This document shows positions 27,891 through 36,640 of a stretch of DNA of 64,000 nucleotides, piece by piece. The DNA is from Nocardia higoensis NBRC 100133 (GTDB lineage: Bacteria; Actinomycetota; Actinomycetes; Mycobacteriales; Mycobacteriaceae), in contig NZ_BAGA01000070.1 in assembly GCF_000308595.1 (NCBI RefSeq), positions 1 through 64,000 of the forward strand. The letters are read 5' to 3'. Both the position numbers and the translations under genes were made by a program. The notes under the pieces are model-generated. The model saw only the letters and a program-made list of their open reading frames with translations. It did no database searches and had not been told where the DNA came from. Every line of letters begins with the position of its first letter. Positions within the stretch are counted from its first letter, which is position 1.

Positions 27891-30088
27891 CCACGACACC
27901 GGGCACCACGGAAACCACCGGGACCGAGGCGGCTTCCGGCCTGATCTCCCGGATCGCCGGAGCGTGCGCCCGCGCCCCGAAACTCGTGCTCGTCGTCGCG
28001 GGCGTCGCCTTCCTGATCTTCGGCGCGCTCGGTGGCCTGGTCAGCGAGCGCCTCAGCGCGGGCGGATTCCTCGACCCGGACGCCGAGTCCTCCCGAGTCG
28101 CCGATCTGCTCGCCGCCGAACACGGCGTGGCGAACATGCAGCTGATCTTCGCCGTCCGGGATCCCGGCGGCGTCACCGGCGAGCGTGCGCGCGGCACCGC
28201 CCGCGAGATAGCCGCCACCCTCGATGCCGACCAGCGCGTCAGCACCGTCACCTCGTGGACCGACCCGATCGGCGCGACCCTGGTCAGCCGGGACGGCACC
28301 ACCGGACTCGTCGTCGCGGGCCTGGTCGCCGACGACAACGAGGTGCAGAAGATCGCGCGCGAACTCGCCGATCAGCTCACCGGCGAACGTGACGGCGTCA
28401 CCGTGCTGGCGGGCGGTCAGGCGATGGCCTTCGAGGAGATCAACTCCACCGCCGAGGCCGATCTGCTGCTCGCCGAGGGAATCGCCGTGCCGATCACCTT
28501 CCTGCTGCTCGTGCTGTTCCTGCGCAGTGTCGTGGCCGCCGCGGTGCCTGTCATCGCGGGCGTGCTCGCCATCGTCGGGACCACCGGCGTGCTGTTCGTG
28601 ATCACCTTCCTCACCGAACTGTCGGTCTTCGCACTCAATGTCACCACCGCCCTGGGCCTGGCGCTGGCGATCGATTACTCACTGCTGCTGATCGGCCGCT
28701 ACCGCGAGGAGATCAGCCGCGGCTTGCCACACGAGAAGGCATTGTCGGCGGCCATGCACCACGGCGGCCGTGCTGTCGTGTTCTCCGGTGTCATCGTCGC
28801 CACCGCCCTGATCGGCCTGTGGCTGTTCCCGATCACCTTCCTGCGCTCGATCGGCTACGCGGGCGTCGCCGTCGTCGCGCTGTCGGTGCTGCTCGCCCTG
28901 ACCTGCGTGCCCGCGCTGCTCGCCCTGCTCGGCCCGCGCATGAACCGCAAACCCCAGCGCGAAGCCCTCCCCGTCGAACAGACCCGCCTCTACCGCATCG
29001 CCCGGGCCGTGCAGAAGCGCCCGTTGCTGACGGCCCTGCCCGTGCTCGCCGTCCTGCTGCTCGCCGGTTCGCCCGTGCTCGACCTGCGTCTGGGCCTGCC
29101 CGATGATCGCGTGCTGTCCACCGAGGCCCAGTCCCGCCAGGTCGGCGACCTCATCCGCGAGGGCTTCGACCAGAACATGACCGGCACCATCGACATCGTC
29201 CTCACCGATGCCCCAGCCGACCGGCTCGGCGACTACGCCGCCAGGCTGTCCGCGGTCGCCGACGTCACCGCTGTCGCGGGCCCCACCGGCACCTTCGTCG
29301 ACGGCGCCCCGGCCGGCCCGCCGGTCGGCAGCGTCGGCGCGAGCGGGTCCGCGCACCTGGCCGTCGCGACCGATATCGATCCGTACTCCGACGAGGGCGC
29401 CGCCCTGGTCGAGACCCTGCGCGCCGTCGACGCCCCCGGCGTGGTCCGCGTCGGCGGCCTCGCCCAGCAGAGCGCCGACACCGCCGCGGGCATCTCCGGC
29501 GGCCTGGTCGCCGCCATCCTGTGGATCGCCGTCACCAGCGCGCTGCTGCTGTTCCTGCTCACCGGCAGCCTGCTGCTCCCGCTCAAGGCCCTGGTCCTGA
29601 ACACCCTGTCGCTGGCCGCCACCTTCGGCGCCCTCGTCTGGATCTTCCAGGAGGGGCACGTGGACGGATTGGGTACCACCGCAACGGGATTCACCGTCGC
29701 CACGGTCCCGGTCCTGCTGTTCTGCGTGGCCTTCGGCCTGTCGATGGACTACGAGGTCTTCCTGCTCGCCCGCTTCACCGAGGAGTGGGAGCGATCCGAG
29801 CACACCCGCGCCGATGTCGACACCGCCGTGGCCGTCGGCCTGGCCCGCTCCGGTCGCGTGGTCACCGCCGCCGCGCTGCTCATGGCCGTCGTCTTCCTCG
29901 GCATAGCCACCAGCGAGGTGGCCCTCATGCGCGCTCTGGGCGTCGGTCTGGCACTCGCCGTCATCGTCGATGCCACGCTGGTTCGCACCGTCCTCGTTCC
30001 GGCGGCCATGCGCATAGCAGGCAAGGCCAACTGGTGGACGCCGCGCTGGATGGCGCCCGTGGTCGAGCGCGTCAGGATCCGGGAATGA
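27887..30088 (+). CDS. MmpL-type RND transporter
   Basis: 733-aa inner-membrane exporter of the MMPL family used for lipids and hydrophobic metabolites. Two repeats each have one helix, a periplasmic loop and five helices, about 12 in total. The proton-relay Asp-Tyr pairs are present in both halves: AIDYSLLLIGRYREE near residue 265 and SMDYEVFLLARFTEEW near residue 622. The start ATG overlaps the GNAT-like stop. Its position at the end of the operon suggests that the product is exported and is probably amphipathic or lipid-linked. Confidence 0.92.
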   Translation: MTTTPGTTETTGTEAASGLISRIAGACARAPKLVLVVAGVAFLIFGALGGLVSERLSAGGFLDPDAESSRVADLLAAEHGVANMQLIFAVRDPGGVTGERARGTAREIAATLDADQRVSTVTSWTDPIGATLVSRDGTTGLVVAGLVADDNEVQKIARELADQLTGERDGVTVLAGGQAMAFEEINSTAEADLLLAEGIAVPITFLLLVLFLRSVVAAAVPVIAGVLAIVGTTGVLFVITFLTELSVFALNVTTALGLALAIDYSLLLIGRYREEISRGLPHEKALSAAMHHGGRAVVFSGVIVATALIGLWLFPITFLRSIGYAGVAVVALSVLLALTCVPALLALLGPRMNRKPQREALPVEQTRLYRIARAVQKRPLLTALPVLAVLLLAGSPVLDLRLGLPDDRVLSTEAQSRQVGDLIREGFDQNMTGTIDIVLTDAPADRLGDYAARLSAVADVTAVAGPTGTFVDGAPAGPPVGSVGASGSAHLAVATDIDPYSDEGAALVETLRAVDAPGVVRVGGLAQQSADTAAGISGGLVAAILWIAVTSALLLFLLTGSLLLPLKALVLNTLSLAATFGALVWIFQEGHVDGLGTTATGFTVATVPVLLFCVAFGLSMDYEVFLLARFTEEWERSEHTRADVDTAVAVGLARSGRVVTAAALLMAVVFLGIATSEVALMRALGVGLALAVIVDATLVRTVLVPAAMRIAGKANWWTPRWMAPVVERVRIRE

Positions 30089-30115
30089 GGCCCTGCGGTA
30101 GAGGCCTTTCGTCAG

Positions 30116-30152
30116 TTGACGTAATGAGAAGATAAGTCCTAATGTTTCTCAT
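30116..30152 (+). promoter_or_regulatory. Second copy of the operon promoter/operator
   Basis: TTGACG at 30116-30121, then TAATGT 18 bases later, with inverted repeat ATGAGAA (30124-30130) / TTCTCAT (30146-30152). It matches the promoter at 18881-18926 at nearly every conserved position (TTGACG, TGAGAAG, TC-n-TAAT, TCTCA). It gives the MpaB-type gene its own start under the same presumed regulator. Confidence 0.6.
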
Positions 30153-30194
30153 ACCCTCATCGACGAGGGGCTTCGACCAGAGAAGGATTCGAGA

Positions 30195-30935
30195 ATGAAG
30201 ACCCCCGGCCTGGATCGCGACACCCTCCTCGGCCGCTATCTCGGGGACCGGCGCTTCGTTCTCACCCTGCCCCGCGCCGTAGGGCTGCAGATCCTGCAGC
30301 CCTCGGTCGCGGCGGCCATCGTCGAGCACAGTCCCGTCTATCTGTGGGAACACAAGAAGCGCGTCGTCTCCCGCATCATCCACCTGGCCTACGCGTCCGT
30401 CGATCCGCACCCGACCATGCTCTACGGCCACGAACTCGTCCGCGGCGTGGACAGCACCGGCAGGCGCTACAACGGACTGGCCCCCGATCTGTTCTTCTTC
30501 CAGCACGCCACCTACGTCGACACTCTCGTCACCGCCATCGAGACCTTCGATCGGCCCCTGTCGCTCGTCGAGAAGAAGACCCTCTACGCCCAGTGCTGCC
30601 AGTGGTACCGCCGCTACGGCATCTCCGCCCGGCACATGCCCGAGACCTGGGCCGACTTCAACGACTACATGGACGAGGTGTGCGCCGAGAAGTTGGCCGT
30701 CACGCCCGACGCGGAGAAGCTCCTGCCGGAGCTGCTGCGCCCGAACGCCTGGCTGCTGCGCGGCATGCCCGACTTCGCGGTGCGATCGCTCCTGCATCCG
30801 CGCACCCGGGAACTGCTCGACATCCCGCTGCAGTCCGGCGACCGGACGGCGATGAAGGCCTATGCCAGGGTGGTCAAGACGGGTGCCAAGATGGTCTCGC
30901 CCCGCACGCGCCTGGTGTCCTCCGCCCGCGACTGA
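30195..30935 (+). CDS. MpaB/DUF2236-type heme oxygenase-like protein
   Basis: 246-aa member of the DUF2236 family, related to latex-clearing oxygenase and fungal MpaB. Family phrases include WEHKKRVVSRIIHLAYASVD, a His/Tyr-rich GLAPDLFFFQHATYVDTL near residue 95 where the heme-contacting region lies, and a long helical C-terminus. Some members cleave or oxidise terpenoid chains. GAAGGA precedes ATG 30195. It has its own copy of the operon promoter, so it is probably co-regulated with the aminotransferase operon and may tailor its product. The function is inferred only at family level. Confidence 0.75.
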   Translation: MKTPGLDRDTLLGRYLGDRRFVLTLPRAVGLQILQPSVAAAIVEHSPVYLWEHKKRVVSRIIHLAYASVDPHPTMLYGHELVRGVDSTGRRYNGLAPDLFFFQHATYVDTLVTAIETFDRPLSLVEKKTLYAQCCQWYRRYGISARHMPETWADFNDYMDEVCAEKLAVTPDAEKLLPELLRPNAWLLRGMPDFAVRSLLHPRTRELLDIPLQSGDRTAMKAYARVVKTGAKMVSPRTRLVSSARD

Positions 30936-31011
30936 CCGGCACGCCACCGGAGGTGATGACGATCGGCCGCGCTTGTCCTCTCGCTCGGTGCCCGCCGCTT
31001 ACACTGCCGCG

Positions 31012-31458
31012 ATGAGTCCATCCGGCATCGGTATCACCACGGCAGTGGTCCTGGGATCGCTCATCACCGCGGCGAGTCCCGCCGCCGCGACCCCCGCCAC
31101 GGATCTCACCGCCGAGACCCTGGACGAGGCGCATCTCCCCGTCGGCCTGCCGCCCACGGTCACGGGCACCGACCTGATCGCCCGGCGCATCATCATCGCT
31201 CCCGGCGGCTCCACCGGCTGGCACTACCACGACGGTCCGGTCCTCGGCTTCGTCGCCGCGGGCACGCTCACCCACCCCGGTCCCGACTGCGTGCCGGTGA
31301 TCTACCGGGCGGGGGAGTTCCTCAGCGAACCGGCGGGCGCCTGGAACGTCCATATCGGCCGGAACCTCGGCCTCGAACCGGTCGTCCTCTACGTCGTGTA
31401 CGCGACGCCGGCCGGAGATCCGCTCTTCCGCGACGCCCCTGCGCCGGACTGTGCGTGA
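31012..31458 (+). CDS. Secreted cupin-domain protein
   Basis: 148-aa protein with an N-terminal signal peptide (hydrophobic residues 6-26, cleavage after ASPAAA) and a single cupin barrel. The metal-binding motif is GGSTGWHYHDGPVLGFVAAG near residue 64, which keeps two His ligands. The second cupin motif PAGAWNVHIGRN keeps one His. Two cysteines (DCVPVI and the C-terminal PDC) could form a disulfide after export. Function is unknown; secreted cupins of this type are frequent in actinobacteria. There is no operon partner. Confidence 0.75.
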   Translation: MSPSGIGITTAVVLGSLITAASPAAATPATDLTAETLDEAHLPVGLPPTVTGTDLIARRIIIAPGGSTGWHYHDGPVLGFVAAGTLTHPGPDCVPVIYRAGEFLSEPAGAWNVHIGRNLGLEPVVLYVVYATPAGDPLFRDAPAPDCA

Positions 31459-31732
31459 ACTCTCGATCGTCACGGTGACACGGGGTCGAAGGCCGCCTCT
31501 GCCCGAAACGGGACCAAGGTCACCGAAATCCCCGCAACGCGCCCGGGTCACCGGGATGGTCGAGCACCTTCCCCCATGGCCGAACCGGCCTCCCACGTGG
31601 GCGCGCCGCCCGCGGCACGCCACGGCCCTCGCGATAGTTCTACCTGGAAAAACCGCCCGTCGTGACCGCGCCGAAGGTGGTACGTCTCGGTGAACGTGCT
31701 ACTGGATGGAAGGATCCACGTACAGTGCAGGC

Positions 31733-32449
31733 ATGACCTCCACCCCGGCCGCCCGTGACCTCGCCGATCCTGCAGGCAGGATAATCGGTCGAGTGAGCGA
31801 CAGCGGGACCCCAACGGCCGAGTACGCGGACGCCTGGCGGCCGGCCGGCAGCTACCGATTCTGGTCGCGTGATCAGCGTTGGGAGTGGTCGGACGAGGTA
31901 GCCGAGCTGCACGGATACGAACCCGGCTCCGTGGTCCCCACCATGGAACTGGTCCTGTCGCACAAACATCCCGACGACCGCGACGCCGTCGTCGACATCC
32001 TGTCCGCCGCCGTGACCACCGGCCAGCCGTTCTGTAGCCGCCACCGCATCAGAGACACCCACGGAAGAGTCAAGCACGTCCTGGTCGTCGGCGATCAGAT
32101 GCGCGACGACAGCGGCGAGATCGTCGGCTCCACCGGCTACTACATCGACCTCACCGAGAGCCTCGACGAAACCCGCCAAGAGGTCCTCGACGAGACCCTC
32201 CCGGACCTCGTCGCCGCCCGCTCCGCCATCGACCAGGCCAAGGGCGCGCTGATGGTCATGTACGGCATCAGCGCCGAACAGGCCTTCCGAGTGCTCTCCT
32301 GGCGCTCCCAGGAAACCAACACCAAGCTCCGCGACCTCGCCTACCGCCTGGTGGACGCGATCGCGGAATTCCGCGGCTGCGGCGTGACCGACCGCACTCG
32401 CTTCGACCACCTCCTGCTCACCCTCCACGAGCGCCCCGCCCCCTCATAG
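31733..32449 (+). CDS. PAS-ANTAR RNA-binding regulator
   Basis: 238-aa signalling protein. A PAS_3-like sensor fold spans about 40-145 (SDEVAELHGYEPGS, HPDDRDAVVDIL, VKHVLVVGDQMRDDSGEIVG), and an ANTAR domain follows at about 165-225: ARSAIDQAKGALMVMYGISA then AFRVLSWRSQETNTKLRDLA. ANTAR proteins bind twin hexaloop RNAs and prevent transcription termination. Start 31733 is taken because PAS-like sequence follows closely; an ATG at 31706 in the same frame remains possible. The target RNA is not identified here. The preceding 31459-31732 holds no visible gene. Confidence 0.85.
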   Translation: MTSTPAARDLADPAGRIIGRVSDSGTPTAEYADAWRPAGSYRFWSRDQRWEWSDEVAELHGYEPGSVVPTMELVLSHKHPDDRDAVVDILSAAVTTGQPFCSRHRIRDTHGRVKHVLVVGDQMRDDSGEIVGSTGYYIDLTESLDETRQEVLDETLPDLVAARSAIDQAKGALMVMYGISAEQAFRVLSWRSQETNTKLRDLAYRLVDAIAEFRGCGVTDRTRFDHLLLTLHERPAPS

Positions 32450-32534
32450 TCCGCAACACCGCCTCTGACCAGGCGATTCGCTCCAGGCGTACCCCTTGTT
32501 GTAATCTCTTGAAGCGCCCGGACGACGGGCGCAA

Positions 32535-32611
<77 letters not shown>

Positions 32612-32615
32612 ACGA

Positions 32616-32649
32616 GAAAGCCCCTCCGAACAGCAACGGAGGGGCTTTC
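32616..32649. terminator. Terminator between tRNA-Pro/attL and int
   Basis: 13-bp stem GAAAGCCCCTCCG (32616-32628) / CGGAGGGGCTTTC (32637-32649) with an 8-nt loop; serves both the tRNA (+) and int (-). Confidence 0.85.
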
Positions 32650-32650
32650 C

Positions 32651-33856
32651 TCATTCTCCGACCACTCGGAGTTGGGGACCATTTGGGGACCGTAGGTGCT
32701 TCGAGAGCCGGTTTCCGTCCTCGATCAGCGTCTTCATATCGGGATGCAGGTAGCGCTGGGTGATCCGAGGATCGGTGTGGCCGGCTATCCGCTGGAGCCG
32801 GTGCACCGGAACGCCGGCATCGGCGAACCACGTCAGTCCGGTGTGCCTGAGTCCGTGGCGCCGAAGGTGCTCGAACCCGAGCCGGGTGACCACGTCTTCC
32901 CAGTGGGTGGCCCGGTGCAGAACACCGGTGGAGATGCGACCGCCGCGGGGACCGACGAACAGCCGAGCATCGGGCCGACCGTTCGCCGCCTCGATCCGCC
33001 GCGCCACGATCGGCCGCAAATCCTCGATGATCGGAATCGGTCGGGACCGCCTGCCCTTCGTGCCCTTGTCCGCCATGCCACCGGGACCAGGAGTGGTCTG
33101 CCGTCGCAGTCGCCAGACCCATTCGTCCGTGTCGATGTCACGGACCCGGCAGCCCGACACTTCGCCGATCCGGGTCGCGGTGCACGCCGCGAAGATCACC
33201 ACATCGCCCCAGCCCCGATACTCACCCGCCGAGGCGTCGACCAGAGCATCCGCCAACCGAACCAACGTGGCCCAGTCGGGCAGCGCCAGAGCCCGCGGAT
33301 TGTCCAGCTCGTCTTGCACCTGGGCGAACATGCGCTGCCAGCCCGACACCTGCACCGGATTGCGTTCGATCAGCTCGTCCCGCACCGCCTGATCCATCAC
33401 GCGGCCCCACGCGGCAAGAGTGTTCTTCACCGTCGACTTGCTGCACCCGTCAGCGATCCAGTTTCCGACCGCACGATCGGCCACGCCCGCGGTGATCATC
33501 GCAATCGGGAGATGCCCGACCGTAGGGAGGACTCGTCGGCGCCATCCCGCCAGATACGGGTCACGGGTCTTCGGCTCGATCCCGCGAAAAGCCAGCTCCA
33601 GACTCGCCGCGCCGTACTCGGCCAGCGTGGCCGTCGCCATCTTCGGATCCACGCCACGCGCCGCAGCTTGCCGAACACGGCCGATCCACTCGTCGGCCTG
33701 GTCCCGCGTCTCGAAGGACTCCGAGATCGAAGCCCGCTTCTTCGTCGCCGGGTCGACCCAGCGGAGCCGAGCGCGATACGGCTTGGCGCGGTCCCGGAAC
33801 TCGACATCGGAGCGCAGCTGCACGCCGATAGGGGAGATGTCGACTCTTTCGGCCAT
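32651..33856 (-). CDS. int: Tyrosine recombinase (AICE integrase)
   Basis: 401-aa integrase that recombines the tRNA att sites. The N-terminal arm-binding region and the SAM-like core-binding domain (about 75-180) precede the catalytic domain. Active-site residues are visible: Arg in CTATRIGEVSG near residue 225, HGLRHTGLTW (HxxR) near residue 337, and AGHTDPRITQRYLH with the nucleophilic Tyr near residue 374. ATG at 33856 overlaps the xis stop (ATGA), the usual AICE xis-int coupling. The gene ends 40 bases from attL. The target tRNA-Pro is shown directly by the repeats. Confidence 0.95.
   Translation of the reverse strand: MAERVDISPIGVQLRSDVEFRDRAKPYRARLRWVDPATKKRASISESFETRDQADEWIGRVRQAAARGVDPKMATATLAEYGAASLELAFRGIEPKTRDPYLAGWRRRVLPTVGHLPIAMITAGVADRAVGNWIADGCSKSTVKNTLAAWGRVMDQAVRDELIERNPVQVSGWQRMFAQVQDELDNPRALALPDWATLVRLADALVDASAGEYRGWGDVVIFAACTATRIGEVSGCRVRDIDTDEWVWRLRRQTTPGPGGMADKGTKGRRSRPIPIIEDLRPIVARRIEAANGRPDARLFVGPRGGRISTGVLHRATHWEDVVTRLGFEHLRRHGLRHTGLTWFADAGVPVHRLQRIAGHTDPRITQRYLHPDMKTLIEDGNRLSKHLRSPNGPQLRVVGE
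32672..32691 (+). repeat. Left pair of integrase arm-type repeats
   Basis: TTGGGGACC occurs twice, at 32672-32680 and 32683-32691, 11 bases apart (one helical turn), inside the 3' end of int. The same pair in the same orientation and spacing stands near the right end at 44195-44214. Probable arm-type binding sites. Confidence 0.65.
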
Positions 33857-34062
33857 CACGCAGCCGCCGGGTCGATCCGCCGAGAGCTCATGTACGCCTC
33901 CACATCCGCGCGGCTGTACCGGACCACGCGATCCGACACTTGCACAAAAGGCGGTCCCTGCGGAGGGCGAGCAGTCCGCCACCGGCGCAGGCTCGAAGCA
34001 TCAACGCTCAGCATGCGCGCGACTTCCTCTGTCGTGAACCACTGTCCGCCGAACGAATCCAT
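33856..34062 (-). CDS. xis: Excisionase / AlpA-like winged-helix protein
   Basis: 68-aa basic DNA-binding protein of the MerR/AlpA-like helix-turn-helix type: WFTTEEVARMLSVDASSLRRW forms the recognition helices and VRYSRADVEAYM the wing. In AICEs this protein bends the attachment region and directs integrase to excise. It sits between rep and int, overlapping the int start by four bases. The gap to the replication gene is 11 bases, so rep-xis-int are likely one transcript. Confidence 0.88.
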   Translation of the reverse strand: MDSFGGQWFTTEEVARMLSVDASSLRRWRTARPPQGPPFVQVSDRVVRYSRADVEAYMSSRRIDPAAA

Positions 34063-34073
34063 CTGACCGCCTC

Positions 34074-35786
34074 CTACGCCGCTTCCCGAACTTCCGAATG
34101 TTGTTGCGCTGCTACAGGTCCCGCCGCAAGTAGGGCGCGGGTGTATTCCGCTCGCCAGGTCGTGCGCTGGGCGATGGCGGCGAGGATCACGTGGTCGCGC
34201 GGCGGTGCCGAATGGTCGCCGGGCTCGACCGGTTTGATCACCCAATGCGAGGTATCCGGCTTGACGATCCCCGCCTGCGCGAGCAGTTGCCGAACAAAAT
34301 CCGTCCGATCGGCCTTGTGATCCGGAAGCGTCTTGCCCGACCAGCGACGCGAGACCAACACCCGGCGACCGGGCAAGCCCAACGTGTCCCGGCGATGTGC
34401 CTTGCCCTTGCACCGGCCCGGAATAGTCTTATCGCTGGCGCCCTTCGGCACGATCCCGTAGCGCAGCCACACCGGGCACTTCGGCGAGCACGGAGTGTGC
34501 TGCAACTCCGCGTGCAGCCGGTCGTAGTGCGCGGCCGTGCGAGCCGAGTCGGTCTCCAAGACTTCACTGATCGACTTGGTGAGGTACTTGGTGACGTACC
34601 CGATCGCCCGGTCGGCCTTCTCGCCGGAGATGTAGCCCTTCATGTCGCCGGGGTCCATCCGTTCCCCGAACCGCACGGTGTAGGCCGGTTCGAGGTCGTC
34701 CACCGAGTCGAGGACATCGAGGGCTTCGTCCCACGTGGTCAACGGCTTGCCGGTGTCCGGGTCCACGAACGTCAAAGCCTTGTAGTCCCAGACCGGCATC
34801 TTCTCGCCCGAGTAGCGTTCGTCCTGTGGGTCGAAGTACGGCCACCACACCTGGTGGTAGGTCGCCGCGGTCACCATCCGCAGAATCTCGCGCGAGATGG
34901 CACCGCGCAGCAGCAGATGCAGGTGCGGGGCACCACGACGCTGCGGTTCGACGGTGGCGAAGTACTGCACGTCATAGCCGACGACGCGGCGCAGGTTCTG
35001 AATCCATCGATCGACCAGCTTGGAGAAGAACACGATGTCGCGGGCAGCGCTGGCGTAGTCATACGACTCGGGGTCCCGTGGGGAGCCATCGCCGCAGACC
35101 TTGCCGTCTTTGTCGGTGGCGCCGTCGCGGTTCATCGGCCCGTAGGAGGGCATGGTCAGGGTGACCATCATCGAGGACCGGTAGCCGCCGATCACCTTGC
35201 CGACCGTGGTCTTGGCGACCTTCTTACGCGGCAGGTTGGGCACGTCCTGGCGGCGTTTGGTCGATCGCACCCGCCGAGCTCGCGGCGTCGGGTCCAGGGC
35301 AGGGAGCGGGCCACGGAACCCGGACTCGCGGAGTTTGGTATCGGTGTCGGCGACGAGCTGGGCGAGTTCAGCGGCCAACTCGTCGTCGGAGTCCTCCCGG
35401 GCAGCCCTGTAATCAGCCACCAGATCGGCGCGATAGGCGAGCAGCTCGGTCTGCTTCTCGGACGGTTCGCGGGTCTCGTCCACCGGTTCGGTCTCGGCGT
35501 GCCAGCCCTCGCGGCATTGGGTCATCCGCAGCCAGCGGGCTTTGTCCGCGCACGGTTTGCACACGCTGGCGACGGTGGATTTGCAGGGCGAGCCGACGTA
35601 GGAGACTTTGCCGGTGTCGGGGTCGAAGGCGCGCATGGTGATCGGCCGGGTGCAGACGCCGAACTTCTCGGCGGTGGCCTGGGCGACGTCGGTGAAGTCC
35701 GGGAGTGCGCGACGCTGGGCGGCGGTCTGCCGGGCCGGTACCGCAGCCGGTTCGGGCGCGGTGGGTTCGGTGGCTTCGGTGGTCAT
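34074..35786 (-). CDS. Replication initiator, HUH rolling-circle type (RepSA-like)
   Basis: 570-aa replication initiator of the RepSA/pSAM2 type. An N-terminal Cys-rich zinc region (FGVCTRPI, GSPCKSTVASVCKPCADKA) precedes the endonuclease domain with the metal motif PHLHLLLRG (HUH) near residue 290 and the catalytic tyrosine motif YVTKYLTKS near residue 415. The C-terminus has a second cysteine pair (TPCSPKCPVW). It nicks the origin for rolling-circle replication of the excised element. ATG at 35786 is chosen because the earlier in-frame codons are inside the upstream gene; the two overlap by four bases. Confidence 0.92.
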   Translation of the reverse strand: MTTEATEPTAPEPAAVPARQTAAQRRALPDFTDVAQATAEKFGVCTRPITMRAFDPDTGKVSYVGSPCKSTVASVCKPCADKARWLRMTQCREGWHAETEPVDETREPSEKQTELLAYRADLVADYRAAREDSDDELAAELAQLVADTDTKLRESGFRGPLPALDPTPRARRVRSTKRRQDVPNLPRKKVAKTTVGKVIGGYRSSMMVTLTMPSYGPMNRDGATDKDGKVCGDGSPRDPESYDYASAARDIVFFSKLVDRWIQNLRRVVGYDVQYFATVEPQRRGAPHLHLLLRGAISREILRMVTAATYHQVWWPYFDPQDERYSGEKMPVWDYKALTFVDPDTGKPLTTWDEALDVLDSVDDLEPAYTVRFGERMDPGDMKGYISGEKADRAIGYVTKYLTKSISEVLETDSARTAAHYDRLHAELQHTPCSPKCPVWLRYGIVPKGASDKTIPGRCKGKAHRRDTLGLPGRRVLVSRRWSGKTLPDHKADRTDFVRQLLAQAGIVKPDTSHWVIKPVEPGDHSAPPRDHVILAAIAQRTTWRAEYTRALLAAGPVAAQQHSEVREAA

Positions 35787-36424
35787 GCGGCGTCCTTCAT
35801 CCAGTTCGTCCCGTCCACGATCTGGGGCAGGTCGACGGGTTCGGCGAGGGCATCGTGGTAGCGAAAGTTCAGTTCGAGCAGACCAGGACCGGTGACGCAG
35901 ACCCGGCACTCTTCGGCGCCGAAGGCGTGGGCGAGCTGCTCGGCGCGGCGGGTGTAGTCGTCGGGGCCGTGGCCGGCCACCATCCGAAGCCGAACGATGT
36001 CGTCGGCCTCGCCGATCCGCACGTCCAGCAGCCGCGGGACCCGCACCTGGTCACCGTCGACGACCACCAGTTGGCAGGCGGTGAGCAGACGCGCCCAACG
36101 ACGTCGGTAGCGGAACAGGGCCAGCCAGCGGGCACGGGCACGAGCGGTCACCCAGCGGTCGAAGGTCTGCGGACTCCGCAGCCGCCACAGAGCCAGACCC
36201 GCCACAGCGAGACCCACCACCCCGAGCCCGGCCGACGGATGCACCAGCATCCCGGCGAGCACGGCCAGGACGAGCGGGACCGAGATCATCGGGAACAGCA
36301 CCGCCCACCACGCTGCCATCCAGAGAGCGACCAGGATGCCGCCGCCGAGGTGGAGCACGGCCAGGCCGAGCACGTCGAGCGGGTCACGCCCCGTCGTGGT
36401 GATGGTCGTGGTTGTGGTGGTCAT
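35783..36424 (-). CDS. Membrane protein resembling the N-terminal part of FtsK/TraB translocases
   Basis: 213-aa protein. After a Thr-rich start it has two or three membrane helices (LGLAVLHLGGGILVALW, WAVLFPMISVPLVLAVLAG, GVVGLAVAGLAL) and then a soluble domain: YRRRWARLLTACQLVVVD through RAEQLAHAFGAEECRVCV. This soluble part looks like the region that precedes the motor domain in TraB-type plasmid translocases. There is no Walker motif. It may act as a separate membrane anchor or partner of the transfer ATPase encoded four genes upstream. Overlaps both neighbours by four bases. Confidence 0.65.
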   Translation of the reverse strand: MTTTTTTITTTGRDPLDVLGLAVLHLGGGILVALWMAAWWAVLFPMISVPLVLAVLAGMLVHPSAGLGVVGLAVAGLALWRLRSPQTFDRWVTARARARWLALFRYRRRWARLLTACQLVVVDGDQVRVPRLLDVRIGEADDIVRLRMVAGHGPDDYTRRAEQLAHAFGAEECRVCVTGPGLLELNFRYHDALAEPVDLPQIVDGTNWMKDAA

Positions 36425-36609
36425 GCCGCGTACCCGCCATCACCGTCGCCGAACTCGTCGTAGCCGTTACCGGCGGGCCAGGCCATTACAGTGCCGGTCT
36501 CGGCCAGGACGTGGACCGCGACGGTGATCGGGTCCAGGCCGCGGGCTTCGAGCTGGCAGCGGCGTCGGGCGGCCAGGTCGATCACGTTGGAGTCGTAGCT
36601 GTTGCTCAT
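36421..36609 (-). CDS. Small hypothetical AICE protein, 62 aa
   Basis: Start ATG at 36609; the stop overlaps the next gene (ATGA), which supports real translation. The first half contains VIDLAARRRCQLEARGLDPITVAVHVL, an amphipathic helical pattern; the tail is acidic and Gly-rich. I recognise no family. Genes like this are typical fillers between transfer and replication genes of AICEs. Confidence 0.6.
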   Translation of the reverse strand: MSNSYDSNVIDLAARRRCQLEARGLDPITVAVHVLAETGTVMAWPAGNGYDEFGDGDGGYAA

Positions 36610-36640
36610 GGGCTTCTCCTCGAGGAGGGGGCGAACAGGT

